Part shown: in pieces, positions 1 through 9,696 of the stretch
How the letters are laid out: the number at the start of each line of letters is the position of its first letter
Position numbering within the stretch: the first letter of the stretch is position 1
Source: Nocardia brasiliensis NBRC 14402
GTDB taxonomy: Bacteria > Actinomycetota > Actinomycetes > Mycobacteriales > Mycobacteriaceae
DNA: 64,000 nt
Direction: 5' to 3'
Assembly: GCF_000308475.2 (NCBI RefSeq)
Contig: NZ_BAFT02000054.1
Span: 62,001-126,000, forward strand
Notes under the pieces: model-generated
Database searches by the model: none
The model's input: only the letters and a program-made list of their open reading frames with translations
What the model was told of the DNA's origin: nothing
Made by a program: the position numbers and the translations under genes

Positions 1-155
1 CTGGCCGGGGCCGCGCCCAGATGGGTGCGGATCGCGGGGAGGACTCGGCGCAGCAGCGCGGGACGGCGCAGCCAGTCCCACGCGGTGCGCAGCTCGGTCC
101 TGAGGTCGATGGTCTGAGTCCAGGGCGACCGGAACTGGACCGGGGAGGCAACCAC
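1..155 (-). CDS. Unrecognised protein, N-terminal part only (cut by left edge)
   Basis: A reverse-strand frame is open from a GTG at 155 to the window edge and encodes about 51 residues, beginning V-V-A-S-P-V-Q-F-R-S-P-W. About 90% of third codon positions are G or C, as in neighbouring real genes, which is the main support for coding. I do not recognise the family. It is divergent from the ethanolamine operon, with about 170 bp between the two starts, so a regulator or accessory protein of that operon is possible but unproven. No clear ribosome binding site precedes the GTG, and the true start could lie further upstream because the frame stays open. Confidence 0.4.
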   Translation of the reverse strand, partial: MVASPVQFRSPWTQTIDLRTELRTAWDWLRRPALLRRVLPAIRTHLGAAPA

Positions 156-280
156 CAGCCAAGTGTGCCGTGTCGTGCTGACGCAGGCACGCGACCCGCC
201 CGGCGTGTGCGCTGCGTCACCGGCGGCGAGGCGGCGTCCGTAACCTCGTTTCACACCCGGGCAACATTCGCTCCCAAGAA

Positions 281-296
281 TTGGTCCACCGACCAA
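281..296. promoter_or_regulatory. Perfect palindrome, candidate operator of the eut operon
   Basis: TTGGTC-CACC-GACCAA is a perfect 6-bp inverted repeat with a 4-nt centre, lying 31 nt before the permease ATG at 328. The TGGT...ACCA core resembles operators bound by FadR/GntR-family repressors (family knowledge). A role in ethanolamine-responsive control is inferred from position only. Confidence 0.5.
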
Positions 297-327
297 ACGG
301 TATGTGGATGAGGAGTGCGCTGCGTCT

Positions 328-1737
328 ATGACGATCGAGGACATGAAGGTCACCGCGGGCGCGGACTACCTGGCCAAGCGCACCTTGCGCTCCGGTTCGG
401 CGGGCTGGGTCCTGCTCGCCGGGCTCGGTGTCAGCTACGTGATCTCCGGCGACTACGCGGGCTGGAACAGTGGCCTCGCCGAAGGCGGATTCGGCGGTTT
501 GCTGATCGCGACCGTGCTGATCGCAGGCATGTATCTGGCCATGGTGTTCGGCATGGCCGAGCTGTCCGCGGCGCTGCCCGCGGCGGGCGGCGGCTATACC
601 TTCGCGCGCCGCGCGCTCGGGCCGTGGGGCGGATTCGCCACGGGCACAGCGGTTCTGCTGGAGTACGCGATCGCGCCCGCCGCCATCGCCACGTTCATCG
701 GCGGCTACGTGGAATCGCTGCACCTGTTCGGCGTCACCGACGGCTGGTGGGTGTACCTCTGCGTGTACGCGCTGTTCGTCGGGGTGCATCTGACCGGGGC
801 GGGGGAGGCGCTCAAGGCGATGTTCGTGATCACCGGGATCGCACTCGCCGGTCTGGCGGTGTTCGCGGTCTCGGCGTGGGGGCGGTTCGAGGTCGGCAAG
901 CTGACCGATATCCCGGCGGATCCGGACGCGCTGGGCAGCTCGGCGTTCCTGCCGTTCGGGGTGTTCGGGATCTGGGCCGCGGTGCCGTTCGCGATCTGGT
1001 TCTTCCTCGCCGTGGAAGGGGTGCCGCTGGCCGCCGAAGAAGCGCGGGAACCGGAGCGCAACGTGCCGAAGGGCATCATCAGCGCGATGCTGGTGCTCAT
1101 CGTGACCGGGACTGCGGTGCTGTTCCTCGCCACCGGAGCGAGTGGCGCGCAAGCTGTTTCGGTGTCGGGCAACCCGCTGGTCGAGGCGCTCGGCGACAGT
1201 GGTGCGGCGACCGTGGTGAACTACATCGGCCTCGCCGGGCTGGTGGCAAGCTTCTTCTCCATCGTCTACGCGTACTCCCGGCAGACTTTCGCGCTGTCGC
1301 GGGCGGGCTACCTGCCGACCCGGCTGTCGGTGACCAACGCGCGCAAAGCGCCGGTGCTGGCACTGATCGTGCCCGGTGTCGCCGGTTTCGCGCTGTCGCT
1401 GACCGGCGAAGGGGCGATGCTGCTGAACATGGCCGTGTTCGGCGCGGCACTGAGCTATGTGCTGATGATGGTGAGCCACATCGTGTTACGCGTGCGCGAG
1501 CCGGACATGCCGCGCCCCTACCGCACGCCCGGCGGGGTGTACACGACCGCGTTCGCGCTCGTGATCGCCTGTGTCGCAGTGCTTGCCACGTTCCTGGTCG
1601 ACCCGGTCGCGGCGGGCTGGACGCTCGGCGCGTTCGGTCTCGCCATGGCGTACTTCGGCCTCTACAGCAGGCATCGGCTGGTAGCCGGCACGCCGGACGA
1701 GGAATTCGCCGTACTGGCCGAGGCGGAACTCGCATGA
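328..1737 (+). CDS. eat: Ethanolamine permease (APC family)
   Basis: This is a membrane transporter of the amino acid-polyamine-organocation superfamily, about 469 residues with roughly twelve hydrophobic segments. The N-terminal part has the APC pattern G-V-S-Y-V-I-S-G-D-Y-A-G-W-N typical of ethanolamine permeases. It should import ethanolamine for the lyase encoded just downstream: its TGA overlaps the eutB ATG in an ATGA arrangement, so the two are translationally coupled. I chose ATG 328 because GAGGAG lies at 310-315. A GTG at 304 in the same frame would add eight residues but has no ribosome site. The palindrome at 281-296 sits in the likely promoter or leader. Ethanolamine specificity rests on both sequence pattern and operon context. 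Confidence 0.9.
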   Translation: MTIEDMKVTAGADYLAKRTLRSGSAGWVLLAGLGVSYVISGDYAGWNSGLAEGGFGGLLIATVLIAGMYLAMVFGMAELSAALPAAGGGYTFARRALGPWGGFATGTAVLLEYAIAPAAIATFIGGYVESLHLFGVTDGWWVYLCVYALFVGVHLTGAGEALKAMFVITGIALAGLAVFAVSAWGRFEVGKLTDIPADPDALGSSAFLPFGVFGIWAAVPFAIWFFLAVEGVPLAAEEAREPERNVPKGIISAMLVLIVTGTAVLFLATGASGAQAVSVSGNPLVEALGDSGAATVVNYIGLAGLVASFFSIVYAYSRQTFALSRAGYLPTRLSVTNARKAPVLALIVPGVAGFALSLTGEGAMLLNMAVFGAALSYVLMMVSHIVLRVREPDMPRPYRTPGGVYTTAFALVIACVAVLATFLVDPVAAGWTLGAFGLAMAYFGLYSRHRLVAGTPDEEFAVLAEAELA

Positions 1738-3197
1738 CCCGCTACACGCAGCAACTCGGCGGCGTCACCTACACCTTCGACGGGTTGGTGGACTTGCTCG
1801 CCAAGGCCACGCCGCAGCGCAGCGGAGACGAATTGGCAGGCTGTGCCGCGAGTTCTGACGCGGAGCGGGCCGCCGCGCAGTGGGCGCTCGCGGATGTGCC
1901 GCTCACCCGGTTCCTCGACGAACTCGTGGTGCCCTACGAGACCGACGAGGTCACGCGGCTGATCATCGACAGTCACGATCGTCTTGCGTTCCAAGCTGTT
2001 TCGGCGCTCACCGTGGGCGGGTTGCGGGACTGGCTGCTCGCCGTCGCGGCAGGACCGGATGCGGCCGCGATCCTGCGGGCGGTGGCGCCGGGGCTGGCGC
2101 CGGAGATGGTGGCGGGGGTCAGCAAGATCATGCGCAACCAGGATCTCATCGCGGTGGCGCGGGCCTGCGTGGTGACCGCCGGGTTCCGCACCACCGTCGG
2201 ACGGCCCGGCACGCTGGCCACCCGGCTGCAACCGAACCATCCCACCGACGACCCGCGGGGCATCGCCGCCGCCACCCTCGACGGACTGCTGCTCGGCTGC
2301 GGTGACGCCGTGATCGGCATCAATCCCGCGACGGACTCCCCGCAGGCGACAGCCGACCTGCTCGAGCTGCTCGACGAGGTCAGGACGCGGTTCGACATCC
2401 CGACCCAGTCCTGTGTGCTCGCGCACGTGACCACGACGATCGGGTTGATCGAGGCGGGTGCGCCGGTCGACCTTGTGTTCCAGTCGATAGCGGGCACCGA
2501 AGGGGCCAACGCGGGCTTCGGCGTGACGTTGTCGCTGCTGCGCGAAGGCAACGAGGCCGGCCGGTCGCTGCGGCGCGGCACGGTCGGCGACAATGTCATG
2601 TACCTGGAAACCGGTCAGGGATCGGCACTTTCGGCCGGAGCGCATCTGGGCACCGGTGGCAGGCCGGTCGACCAGCAGACACTGGAGGCCCGCGCCTACG
2701 CCGTCGCCCGGGAGCTGGATCCGTTGCTGGTCAACACCGTTGTCGGGTTCATCGGCCCGGAATACCTCTACAACGGCAAACAGATCATTCGCGCGGGTCT
2801 CGAAGATCACTTCTGCGGCAAGCTGCTCGGGCTGCCGATGGGCGTCGACGTCTGCTACACCAACCACGCCGAAGCCGACCAAGACGATATGGACACCCTG
2901 CTCACCCTCCTCGGCGCCGCCGGTTGCGCCTTCGTCATCGCGGTGCCCGGCGCCGACGACGTCATGCTCGGCTACCAGAGCCTCAGCTTCCACGACGCCC
3001 TCTACGCCCGCCGCGTCCTCGGCCTGCGCCCCGCCCCCGAATTCGAGTCCTGGTTGTCCGGACTCGGCATGATCGACACCGCAGGTCGGATCCTCCCCGT
3101 CCACCCCTGTCCTCGCCGTTGCGCGCACTGGCAGGTGCGTGATGGAGGTGGGAGATGTTGTGCCGCAGGGGATTGGCGGGCGGTATGTGGGCGATGA
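1734..3197 (+). CDS. eutB: Ethanolamine ammonia-lyase large subunit EutB
   Basis: EutB is the catalytic subunit of adenosylcobalamin-dependent ethanolamine ammonia-lyase, which converts ethanolamine to acetaldehyde and ammonia. Family landmarks visible here include L-Q-P-N-H-P-T-D-D (about residues 165-173), G-I-N-P-A-T-D (195-201) and the C-terminal N-H-A-E-A-D-Q-D-D stretch. The protein has 487 residues. The family-like sequence ends near residue 454 (G-M-I-D-T-A-G-R-I-L), close to the E. coli length of 453. The last 33 residues are Cys/Arg-rich, unlike the family, and are encoded where the gene overlaps eutC by 59 nt, so they may be an untrimmed read-on tail. No microcompartment shell genes are seen, so the enzyme probably works free in the cytoplasm. 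Confidence 0.95.
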   Translation: MTRYTQQLGGVTYTFDGLVDLLAKATPQRSGDELAGCAASSDAERAAAQWALADVPLTRFLDELVVPYETDEVTRLIIDSHDRLAFQAVSALTVGGLRDWLLAVAAGPDAAAILRAVAPGLAPEMVAGVSKIMRNQDLIAVARACVVTAGFRTTVGRPGTLATRLQPNHPTDDPRGIAAATLDGLLLGCGDAVIGINPATDSPQATADLLELLDEVRTRFDIPTQSCVLAHVTTTIGLIEAGAPVDLVFQSIAGTEGANAGFGVTLSLLREGNEAGRSLRRGTVGDNVMYLETGQGSALSAGAHLGTGGRPVDQQTLEARAYAVARELDPLLVNTVVGFIGPEYLYNGKQIIRAGLEDHFCGKLLGLPMGVDVCYTNHAEADQDDMDTLLTLLGAAGCAFVIAVPGADDVMLGYQSLSFHDALYARRVLGLRPAPEFESWLSGLGMIDTAGRILPVHPCPRRCAHWQVRDGGGRCCAAGDWRAVCGR

Positions 3198-4095
3198 GAG
3201 TGCGGTGGTGCGGATTGCCTCGGCGGCAGGTGATGGATGGCGTGCGCAGCCGGAGTCGCAGGATCCGCCGGTTGCGGCGGAAAGTGCTGCCGAGCAGCAG
3301 TTCTGGCAGGAGTTGCGGCGCAGTACGCAGTCCAGGATCGGACTGGGGCGCTGCGGTGACGCGCTGCCCACCGCGCGGGTCCTGGAGTTCCGTGCCGCAC
3401 ATGCGGCCGCACGCGACGCGGTACACACCCCACTGAACCTCACCGACCTGACCAGTCGCGTCGCCGCGCTCGGCCTGGGCGATCCGGTCCACGTCCGCAG
3501 CGCGGCTCGCACCCGAGCGGAATACCTCCGCCGCCCAGACCTCGGCCGAACCCCCGGCGAATCCGCCACCCTCGCAACGGGTCCGAATCAGCAGCCGTTC
3601 GAGATTGCCGAAGGTGCCGTGCCGTACAGCGGAGCGGAGATCGGGTTCGTGCTGGCGGACGGGCTTTCGCCACGCGCCCTCGCCGACCATGGCGTCCAAA
3701 CCTCGGCCGCCCTCATAGCCGAACTCGCACCGCACTATTCGCTCGCGCCGCCGGTGATCGCGACGCAGGCCCGCGTCGCACTGGGCGACCACATCGCCGC
3801 AGCGTTGGGCGTCCACACCGTCATCGTCCTGATCGGCGAACGCCCAGGGCTCTCGGTAGCCGACAGCCTTGGTATCTACCTCACCCACCGACCCCACCCC
3901 GGCCGCACCGACGCCGACCGCAACTGCATCTCCAACATCCACCCCCCAGACGGCCTCACCTACACGCGAGCCGCAAAAGTAGCGGCAGCCTTGGTCACCG
4001 GCGCCCACCGCCTGGGCCGCTCCGGCGTCGACCTCAAAGACACCTCCCGCGCAGCCCTCGAATCCCAGGAGGGCTTCATCGTGGATCGGATTTGA
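3139..4095 (+). CDS. eutC: Ethanolamine ammonia-lyase small subunit EutC
   Basis: EutC pairs with EutB and helps bind cobalamin in ethanolamine ammonia-lyase. The protein has up to 318 residues (E. coli about 295). Family-like stretches are F-W-Q-E-L-R-R-S-T-Q-S-R-I-G-L-G-R-C-G-D near residue 55-75, a central L-S-P-R-A-L-A-D-H-G segment, and the C-terminal D-R-N-C-I-S-N-I-H-P-P-D-G-L pattern. The start is either GTG 3139 or ATG 3142, both inside the end of eutB, giving a 59-nt overlap that suggests coupled translation. Third gene of the permease-eutB-eutC operon. No EutA-type reactivase is next to it within the window. Confidence 0.93.
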   Translation: MMEVGDVVPQGIGGRYVGDESAVVRIASAAGDGWRAQPESQDPPVAAESAAEQQFWQELRRSTQSRIGLGRCGDALPTARVLEFRAAHAAARDAVHTPLNLTDLTSRVAALGLGDPVHVRSAARTRAEYLRRPDLGRTPGESATLATGPNQQPFEIAEGAVPYSGAEIGFVLADGLSPRALADHGVQTSAALIAELAPHYSLAPPVIATQARVALGDHIAAALGVHTVIVLIGERPGLSVADSLGIYLTHRPHPGRTDADRNCISNIHPPDGLTYTRAAKVAAALVTGAHRLGRSGVDLKDTSRAALESQEGFIVDRI

Positions 4096-4150
4096 CGCAG
4101 GTCGGTGCTCGAGATTCGGGCGAAGTGGCGGTGAAACTCGGGGTGGGTGA

Positions 4151-4351
4151 GGGTGGAGGCGTAATCAGGGGCCCGCGGAGGCGAGCTACAGCTGTACCCA
4201 GATCGTCATGCTCGGGGAGCGGTTGCCGTTCCCCAAAATCATCGCCAGTGATGCGATCACCTGTACCGGGTTGCCGCGCGAATCAGGTATCCAGTGCGTG
4301 AATGCCGAGTACGGGTTCAATGTGTCGCGAACCAAGTACATGTTGCGGTGA
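4151..4351 (+). pseudogene. 3' remnant of a small secreted-type protein gene
   Basis: Between eutC and the hydrolase one forward frame runs from just after a TGA at 4148-4150 to a TGA at 4349-4351 and encodes about 66 residues. The last 55 look protein-like, with S-Y-S-C-T-Q-I-V, then A-I-T-C-T-G-L, G-I-Q-C-V-N and a C-terminal G-F-N-V-S-R. The spaced Cys pattern recalls C-termini of small secreted actinobacterial proteins, but I cannot name a family. There is no start with a ribosome site and no signal peptide, so I read it as a truncated gene. An internal ATG near 4207 could give a 47-residue peptide. Nothing else is evident in 4096-4451. Confidence 0.4.
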
Positions 4352-4451
4352 GCGGGATCCCGGCCGCTCAGCGGAATAGCCCTGGGGTGGTGCAGCGGGA
4401 TCGCCCTGCGGTATGTGGCGTGACCACGGAGGGAAAGCTAGCGTCGGCGGC

Positions 4452-5378
4452 ATGGCACGTGGGATGCGGTTCAGTAGGCGGCGATTCGCCCAGCTGGGCG
4501 GGGTGATGCTGGCTTCGGCAGGGGCCGCGTCCGCGTCCGCGGCCCCTGCCGGGCTGGACGCGGTCAGGATTTCGACCGACGTAGGCGTGTTCGAGGCGGT
4601 GTCCGCCGGACCAGCGCAGGGCCGGGAAGTGTTGTTGCTGCACGGTTTTCCGGAGCTGGGCATCGAATGGGATCAGCAGATGGGGGCACTCGCCGCGGCG
4701 GGGTGCCGGGCGGTCGCGCCCGATCAGCGGGGGTATTCGCCGGGGGTCCGGCCCGGGCGGATCGAGGACTATCGGCTAGACCTGCTCGTGTCCGATGTGT
4801 GGGCGATCGCGGATGCGTTGGGGTGGCGGCGGTTCGACCTGGTCGGGCACGACTGGGGTGCGGTCGTCGCGTGGGTCGCGGCGGCTGATCGCCCAGCTCG
4901 AATCCGTTCGCTGACAGCGGTTTCCGTGCCGCACCCGGCCGCTTTCGCGGACGCGCTGCGGAACGACCCGGCACAGCAACAGGCTTCGGGCTACATGAAC
5001 AGATTCCGGCAACCGTCGCCGATCCCCGAGGACGCGATCCTCGCCGGTGGTCCACCGAAGCTGGTGGGGGTCCCGGAATGGAAGAGCGCCGAGTATTTCC
5101 GCCGACTAGCCGAGCCGGGCGCGCTCACCGCCGCGTTGAACTGGTACCGCGCCAACGACTTCGAGGGCTACCGCACGCCCGTCACGGTGCCGACGCTGTT
5201 TCTTGCCGCCACCGACGATCGCATGGTCGCGATGTCGGGCATCCAGGCCACGAGAGATTGGGTCACCGGCCCGTATCGTCTCGAAGTCCTCGCCGGCGCG
5301 GGCCACAACATCCCCGAGTACGCCGCGGTGGCAACCTCCGCACACTTGCTCGCGCACGTGTTGTCTGTCCCTTGCTGA
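4452..5378 (+). CDS. Tat-exported alpha/beta hydrolase (epoxide hydrolase-like)
   Basis: The N-terminus has a twin-arginine signal (S-R-R-R-F-A-Q-L-G-G, then a hydrophobic Ala/Gly-rich segment ending A-S-A-A-P-A), so export in folded form is expected. The mature part is an alpha/beta hydrolase. H-G-F-P-E forms the oxyanion region, G-H-D-W-G puts an Asp at the nucleophile elbow, T-D-D-R-M supplies the acid and G-A-G-H-N the His. An Asp nucleophile with H-G-F-P-E is typical of epoxide hydrolases and haloacetate dehalogenases rather than esterases. The substrate is not predictable. The start is uncertain: ATG 4452 and ATG 4464 both keep the Tat motif, while ATG 4413 adds residues unlike a signal peptide. 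A copy of the 75-nt repeat follows the stop by 4 nt. Confidence 0.85.
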   Translation: MARGMRFSRRRFAQLGGVMLASAGAASASAAPAGLDAVRISTDVGVFEAVSAGPAQGREVLLLHGFPELGIEWDQQMGALAAAGCRAVAPDQRGYSPGVRPGRIEDYRLDLLVSDVWAIADALGWRRFDLVGHDWGAVVAWVAAADRPARIRSLTAVSVPHPAAFADALRNDPAQQQASGYMNRFRQPSPIPEDAILAGGPPKLVGVPEWKSAEYFRRLAEPGALTAALNWYRANDFEGYRTPVTVPTLFLAATDDRMVAMSGIQATRDWVTGPYRLEVLAGAGHNIPEYAAVATSAHLLAHVLSVPC

Positions 5379-5382
5379 CCCC

Positions 5383-5457
5383 GGTCGCACCCCTTCTGCG
5401 GCTTCGCACCCGCTAGGGCACGCCACAGCGGGTGCGAAGCCGCAGAAAGAGTGCGGG
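5383..5457. repeat. 75-nt palindromic dispersed repeat, copy 1
   Basis: The arms 5386-5413 and 5428-5455 are complementary at 26 of 28 positions. They enclose a centre containing TAGGGCACGCC. The outer arms contain GCACCCCTTCTGCG and its complement. Two more 75-nt copies lie at 31151 and 41683. This copy sits between the convergent hydrolase and SARP genes, so it may act as a two-way terminator. Confidence 0.8.
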
Positions 5458-5574
5458 AAAGTGGAAGGAGCGGGTTGCGGAGGTGCTCGCCGTCGCCACC
5501 GAGTGGATGCGGCGGGTCAGGAAAGAAGGCCTGCTTGCGGTGAATGATGCTGCGCGAGAACGCACAAGCATCGT

Positions 5575-6465
5575 TCACGATCTCAGCTCGGGCCGCCGGA
5601 ACCGGTGCGCCAGCAACGTGACGTCTCGATGCCGCACCAGGCGCAGCGTGGCAGCCGTTGGCCTGCTGGGCTTTCCGACGATCAGCGTCGGATCGTGGCG
5701 CAGGATGCGCACTTCCAGGTCGACGGTGTCCGGTGCGAGTGCCGCGCCGAATTGCTCGGCGAGCGCGTGCCGTAGCCCGCGCAGCTGGTCCAGGGCGTCG
5801 ACCTGCCTGCCCGCGCGATACAGGGCGAGCGCGTGCAGTCTGGTCAGCGGCTCGTGCAGCGGATATTCGCCCGCGAGCACGGCCATGGTCCGCAGATGTT
5901 CCGTGCCGGAACCGACCCGCAGCGCGGAATCCAGTCCGGCGATGGTCAATTCGAGCCGCCACTCGTCCAACCGGGCCGCCTCGACCTCCGCGTACGGCGT
6001 CCAGCGCAGGTCGGCGAGCGCGGGCCCGCGCCACAGGCGCAACGCTTCGTCGGCGGCCGCGTGGGCGGCGGCGTGCTGTCCGGTCCGGCGTGCGGCGTAT
6101 AAGCGATCCGCGATCGATTCGGCGGCGAGCAGATCACCCGCGACGATCGTGGTCCGGTAGCCCGCGGGAGTGCGCAGCACGGCCGCACCGTGCGGACCCA
6201 ATGCCGAACGCAGCCGCGACACCACGACGCGTAACCGTTCGATCGGTCGCGAGAGTTCCCCCTCGCCCCACAGATCGGCGGCGAGCCGTCGATCCGGAAC
6301 CGGCACCCCACCGGCGAGCGCCAACCGCACGAGGGCCGCACGTTCCAGCGGTCGATCCACCCCGATCACCATGTCAGCGGCGCTGACCTGCACCGGCCCG
6401 AGGATCCGCAGCTGCGCCGACGCCGGTACGGCATCAGGTAGGGGACGGGCGGTGGGCGCGGTCAT
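5575..6465 (-). CDS. SARP/AfsR-type transcriptional regulator (winged helix + BTAD)
   Basis: The protein has 296 residues in two domains. The first is an OmpR-like winged-helix DNA-binding region (about residues 15-105, with L-R-I-L-G-P-V-Q-V and I-E-R-L-R-V-V-V-S-R-L-R-S-A-L-G). The second is a bacterial transcriptional activator domain (about 110-255, with D-E-A-L-R-L-W-R-G-P-A-L-A-D). There is no ATPase or TPR extension, so it is a short SARP. The ATG at 6465 overlaps the cupin TGA in an ATGA junction, so I prefer it to the ATG at 6474. SARP proteins usually activate specialised metabolism, but no biosynthetic genes are adjacent. The target is unknown. Confidence 0.85.
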   Translation of the reverse strand: MTAPTARPLPDAVPASAQLRILGPVQVSAADMVIGVDRPLERAALVRLALAGGVPVPDRRLAADLWGEGELSRPIERLRVVVSRLRSALGPHGAAVLRTPAGYRTTIVAGDLLAAESIADRLYAARRTGQHAAAHAAADEALRLWRGPALADLRWTPYAEVEAARLDEWRLELTIAGLDSALRVGSGTEHLRTMAVLAGEYPLHEPLTRLHALALYRAGRQVDALDQLRGLRHALAEQFGAALAPDTVDLEVRILRHDPTLIVGKPSRPTAATLRLVRHRDVTLLAHRFRRPELRS

Positions 6466-6959
6466 ACCTGCCACCCTGTTCCCGCGGCCGGGCCGACGAG
6501 GGTGACCCCGTAGCGGGCGAACTCGGCCTCGATCTCCGCCTGCTCGCGCTGTCGCGGGACAGCGGGCGGCAGTACTCGGCTGGGGGCCGCGGTGCCGAAT
6601 GCCCGGTGCGCCTTCTCGATTCCGGCGGGCGTGTACTGGTGCAGCACGCGCGCCGTGTCAGTGTGCACCCGAAATCCGTGCTGGATACCGCGCGGCAGCC
6701 AGACCGAGGTGCCGGGGCCTGCCGCTATCCGATCGAGTCCGCGATGCATCGTCACCTCACCTTCCAGGACGAAACACAGTTCGTCTTCTCGTGAATGCAG
6801 ATGGATCGGCGGTTCGCTGCCTCGCGGCACTACCATCTCCGCGACCGAGAGCACCCCGCCCGTGGTCTCGCCGAGCTGATGCCAGACGATCAGGCACCCG
6901 AACGCCCACTCGGCGATCGGCTCGTACGGCCCGAGCTCGTGACGTCGTTGTTCCGGCAA
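6462..6959 (-). CDS. Cupin-domain protein
   Basis: This is a 165-residue single-cupin protein. Motif 1 appears as P-P-I-H-L-H-S-R-E-D-E-L-C-F-V-L-E-G (about residues 50-67), with two His and a Glu as likely metal ligands. Motif 2 includes G-P-G-T-S-V-W-L-P-R-G-I-Q-H-G-F. Such proteins are metal-binding dioxygenases, isomerases or small-molecule sensors, and the activity cannot be read from sequence. The start is a TTG at 6959, supported by GAGGAG about 6 nt upstream on the reverse strand. It is coupled to the SARP gene and divergent from the LysR gene, so LysR control of this pair is likely. Confidence 0.82.
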   Translation of the reverse strand: MPEQRRHELGPYEPIAEWAFGCLIVWHQLGETTGGVLSVAEMVVPRGSEPPIHLHSREDELCFVLEGEVTMHRGLDRIAAGPGTSVWLPRGIQHGFRVHTDTARVLHQYTPAGIEKAHRAFGTAAPSRVLPPAVPRQREQAEIEAEFARYGVTLVGPAAGTGWQV

Positions 6960-7041
6960 GGCGCTCCTCGATTCGTGATCCGCTGAGAACCATGCTCGAT
7001 GCGCCGAGCCGAGAACGGAAACACCGATCGGCTGTCGGATC

Positions 7042-7047
7042 TACAAT
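7042..7047 (+). promoter_or_regulatory. -10 element for a probably leaderless LysR transcript
   Basis: TACAAT lies 8 nt before the GTG at 7056, so transcription would begin almost exactly at the start codon. There is no good -35 hexamer and no ribosome site. Leaderless mRNAs are common in mycolata (general knowledge), and this arrangement decides the start of the gene. Confidence 0.5.
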
Positions 7048-7055
7048 CCTGGCTT

Positions 7056-7973
7056 GTGGATGTGGAACTCCGGCACCTGCGCGCTTTCCACGTACTCGCG
7101 ACCGAGCTGAACTTCACCAAGGCGGCCGCGCGCCTGCACCTGACCCAGCAGGCGCTGAGCAACCAGATCAAACAGCTCGAAACCCGGATCGGCGCAACGC
7201 TTTTCCAACGCAGCACCCGGCAGGTGACGCTCACCGACGCGGGCCGGACGCTGCTGGCCAGGGTGCCCGACATCCTCGACACGGTCGGCGCGGCGATCGC
7301 CGACACCCGCGAGACCGAGTCGGGGGAGCGCACCGAATTGCGGATCGGCATCCGCGGTGTCACCGGATTGGACGTCACGCCACGGATATTGCGGGCCTTC
7401 GCCGCCGAATATCCGCATGTGGCCTTGACCGTCGGCAAGGTCGAATTCGACGACCCGAGCGCGGGCGTGCTGGCGGGCACCGCCGACATGGGGCTCATCT
7501 GGTTGCCCGCGCCCGACGGTCTCGAGATCACGCCGTTGCTCGCCGAGGAACGCATCGCGCTGCTCTCGGCCGACGACCCGCTGGCCGCGGGCCCGGCGGT
7601 CTCGCCCCCCGATCTGGCGGTCCAGCCGTTCGCCTGGTGGACCGACAACCGGCATCTGGCCGCCCAGCACTTCATGACGCTGGGCGACTACCGCGACGGC
7701 CCGCCGGCCATCGGCGCGTACGTCACCACCCTCGAGGATCTGCTCGCCGCGGTCGGCAGCGGCCAGGCGGTCGCCGTGTCGGTGGCCTCGGTCGCGCATT
7801 TCTTCCCGTGGTCGGGCGTCGTTGCCCGCCCGCTGCGTGATGTCGCCCCCGCGGTGCTCGCCCTCGCCATCCGAGAGGGCGACACCCGCCCCCTGGTCTC
7901 CGCGTTCACCCGCATCGCCGCCAAGGTCGCCGCCGAACTCATCGCCGAAGGCACCTGCGCTCCCGCCCCATAG
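7056..7973 (+). CDS. LysR-family transcriptional regulator
   Basis: The 305-residue regulator has an N-terminal helix-turn-helix (V-E-L-R-H-L-R-A-F, then F-T-K-A-A-A-R-L-H-L-T-Q-Q-A-L-S-N-Q-I-K-Q-L-E) and a C-terminal effector-binding domain of the LysR substrate type from about residue 90. The family normally begins right at the D-V-E-L-R-H-L motif, which supports GTG 7056 over the ATG at 6999. The -10 box 8 nt upstream agrees. It is divergent from the cupin-SARP pair and probably controls it. The effector is unknown. A perfect hairpin follows the stop codon. Confidence 0.9.
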   Translation: MDVELRHLRAFHVLATELNFTKAAARLHLTQQALSNQIKQLETRIGATLFQRSTRQVTLTDAGRTLLARVPDILDTVGAAIADTRETESGERTELRIGIRGVTGLDVTPRILRAFAAEYPHVALTVGKVEFDDPSAGVLAGTADMGLIWLPAPDGLEITPLLAEERIALLSADDPLAAGPAVSPPDLAVQPFAWWTDNRHLAAQHFMTLGDYRDGPPAIGAYVTTLEDLLAAVGSGQAVAVSVASVAHFFPWSGVVARPLRDVAPAVLALAIREGDTRPLVSAFTRIAAKVAAELIAEGTCAPAP

Positions 7974-8006
7974 CCGAAAACCCTTGCGCCACTGCGTACT
8001 TGAACG

Positions 8007-8041
8007 AAAACCCCGCATGCGGTGCGCGCATGCGGGGTTTT
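8007..8041. terminator. Bidirectional terminator between LysR gene and sigA
   Basis: A perfect 14-bp stem (8007-8020 paired with 8028-8041) closes a 7-nt loop. The stem runs from four A into CCCCGCATGC and back out into a T-run. It therefore has a U-tract on either strand and can serve both convergent genes. Confidence 0.88.
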
Positions 8042-8052
8042 TCGGAGTGCGG

Positions 8053-9426
<1,374 letters not shown>

Positions 9427-9696
9427 GTACGCCCTTTCGTGACGGTCTCGTGCGGCGTCACGCCAGAGTGGTCTTCCGGCGGAGCGGTCTGTCGGGTTTC
9501 ACCGGCGGAGGGCCGGTCGGGTTGCACCGGCTCACGACTGCGTCGTGGGCCGAGGGCGCTGTGCCTGTGATTCACTCGCTTGCGTTCGTGAACAGGCCGG
9601 GCACGTTCCATTGTAACGATCTAACCAGGGTACCTTCGCCCGCGATGTCGCCTACGGTGCGGGAGCGTTTACGGATTCTCGCATGCCGCGCCCATG

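Noticed and set aside
315..1733. Extension of the eutB frame upstream through the permease gene
   Set aside because: The upstream sequence is an Arg-rich shadow of the permease; EutB homology begins at ATG 1734.
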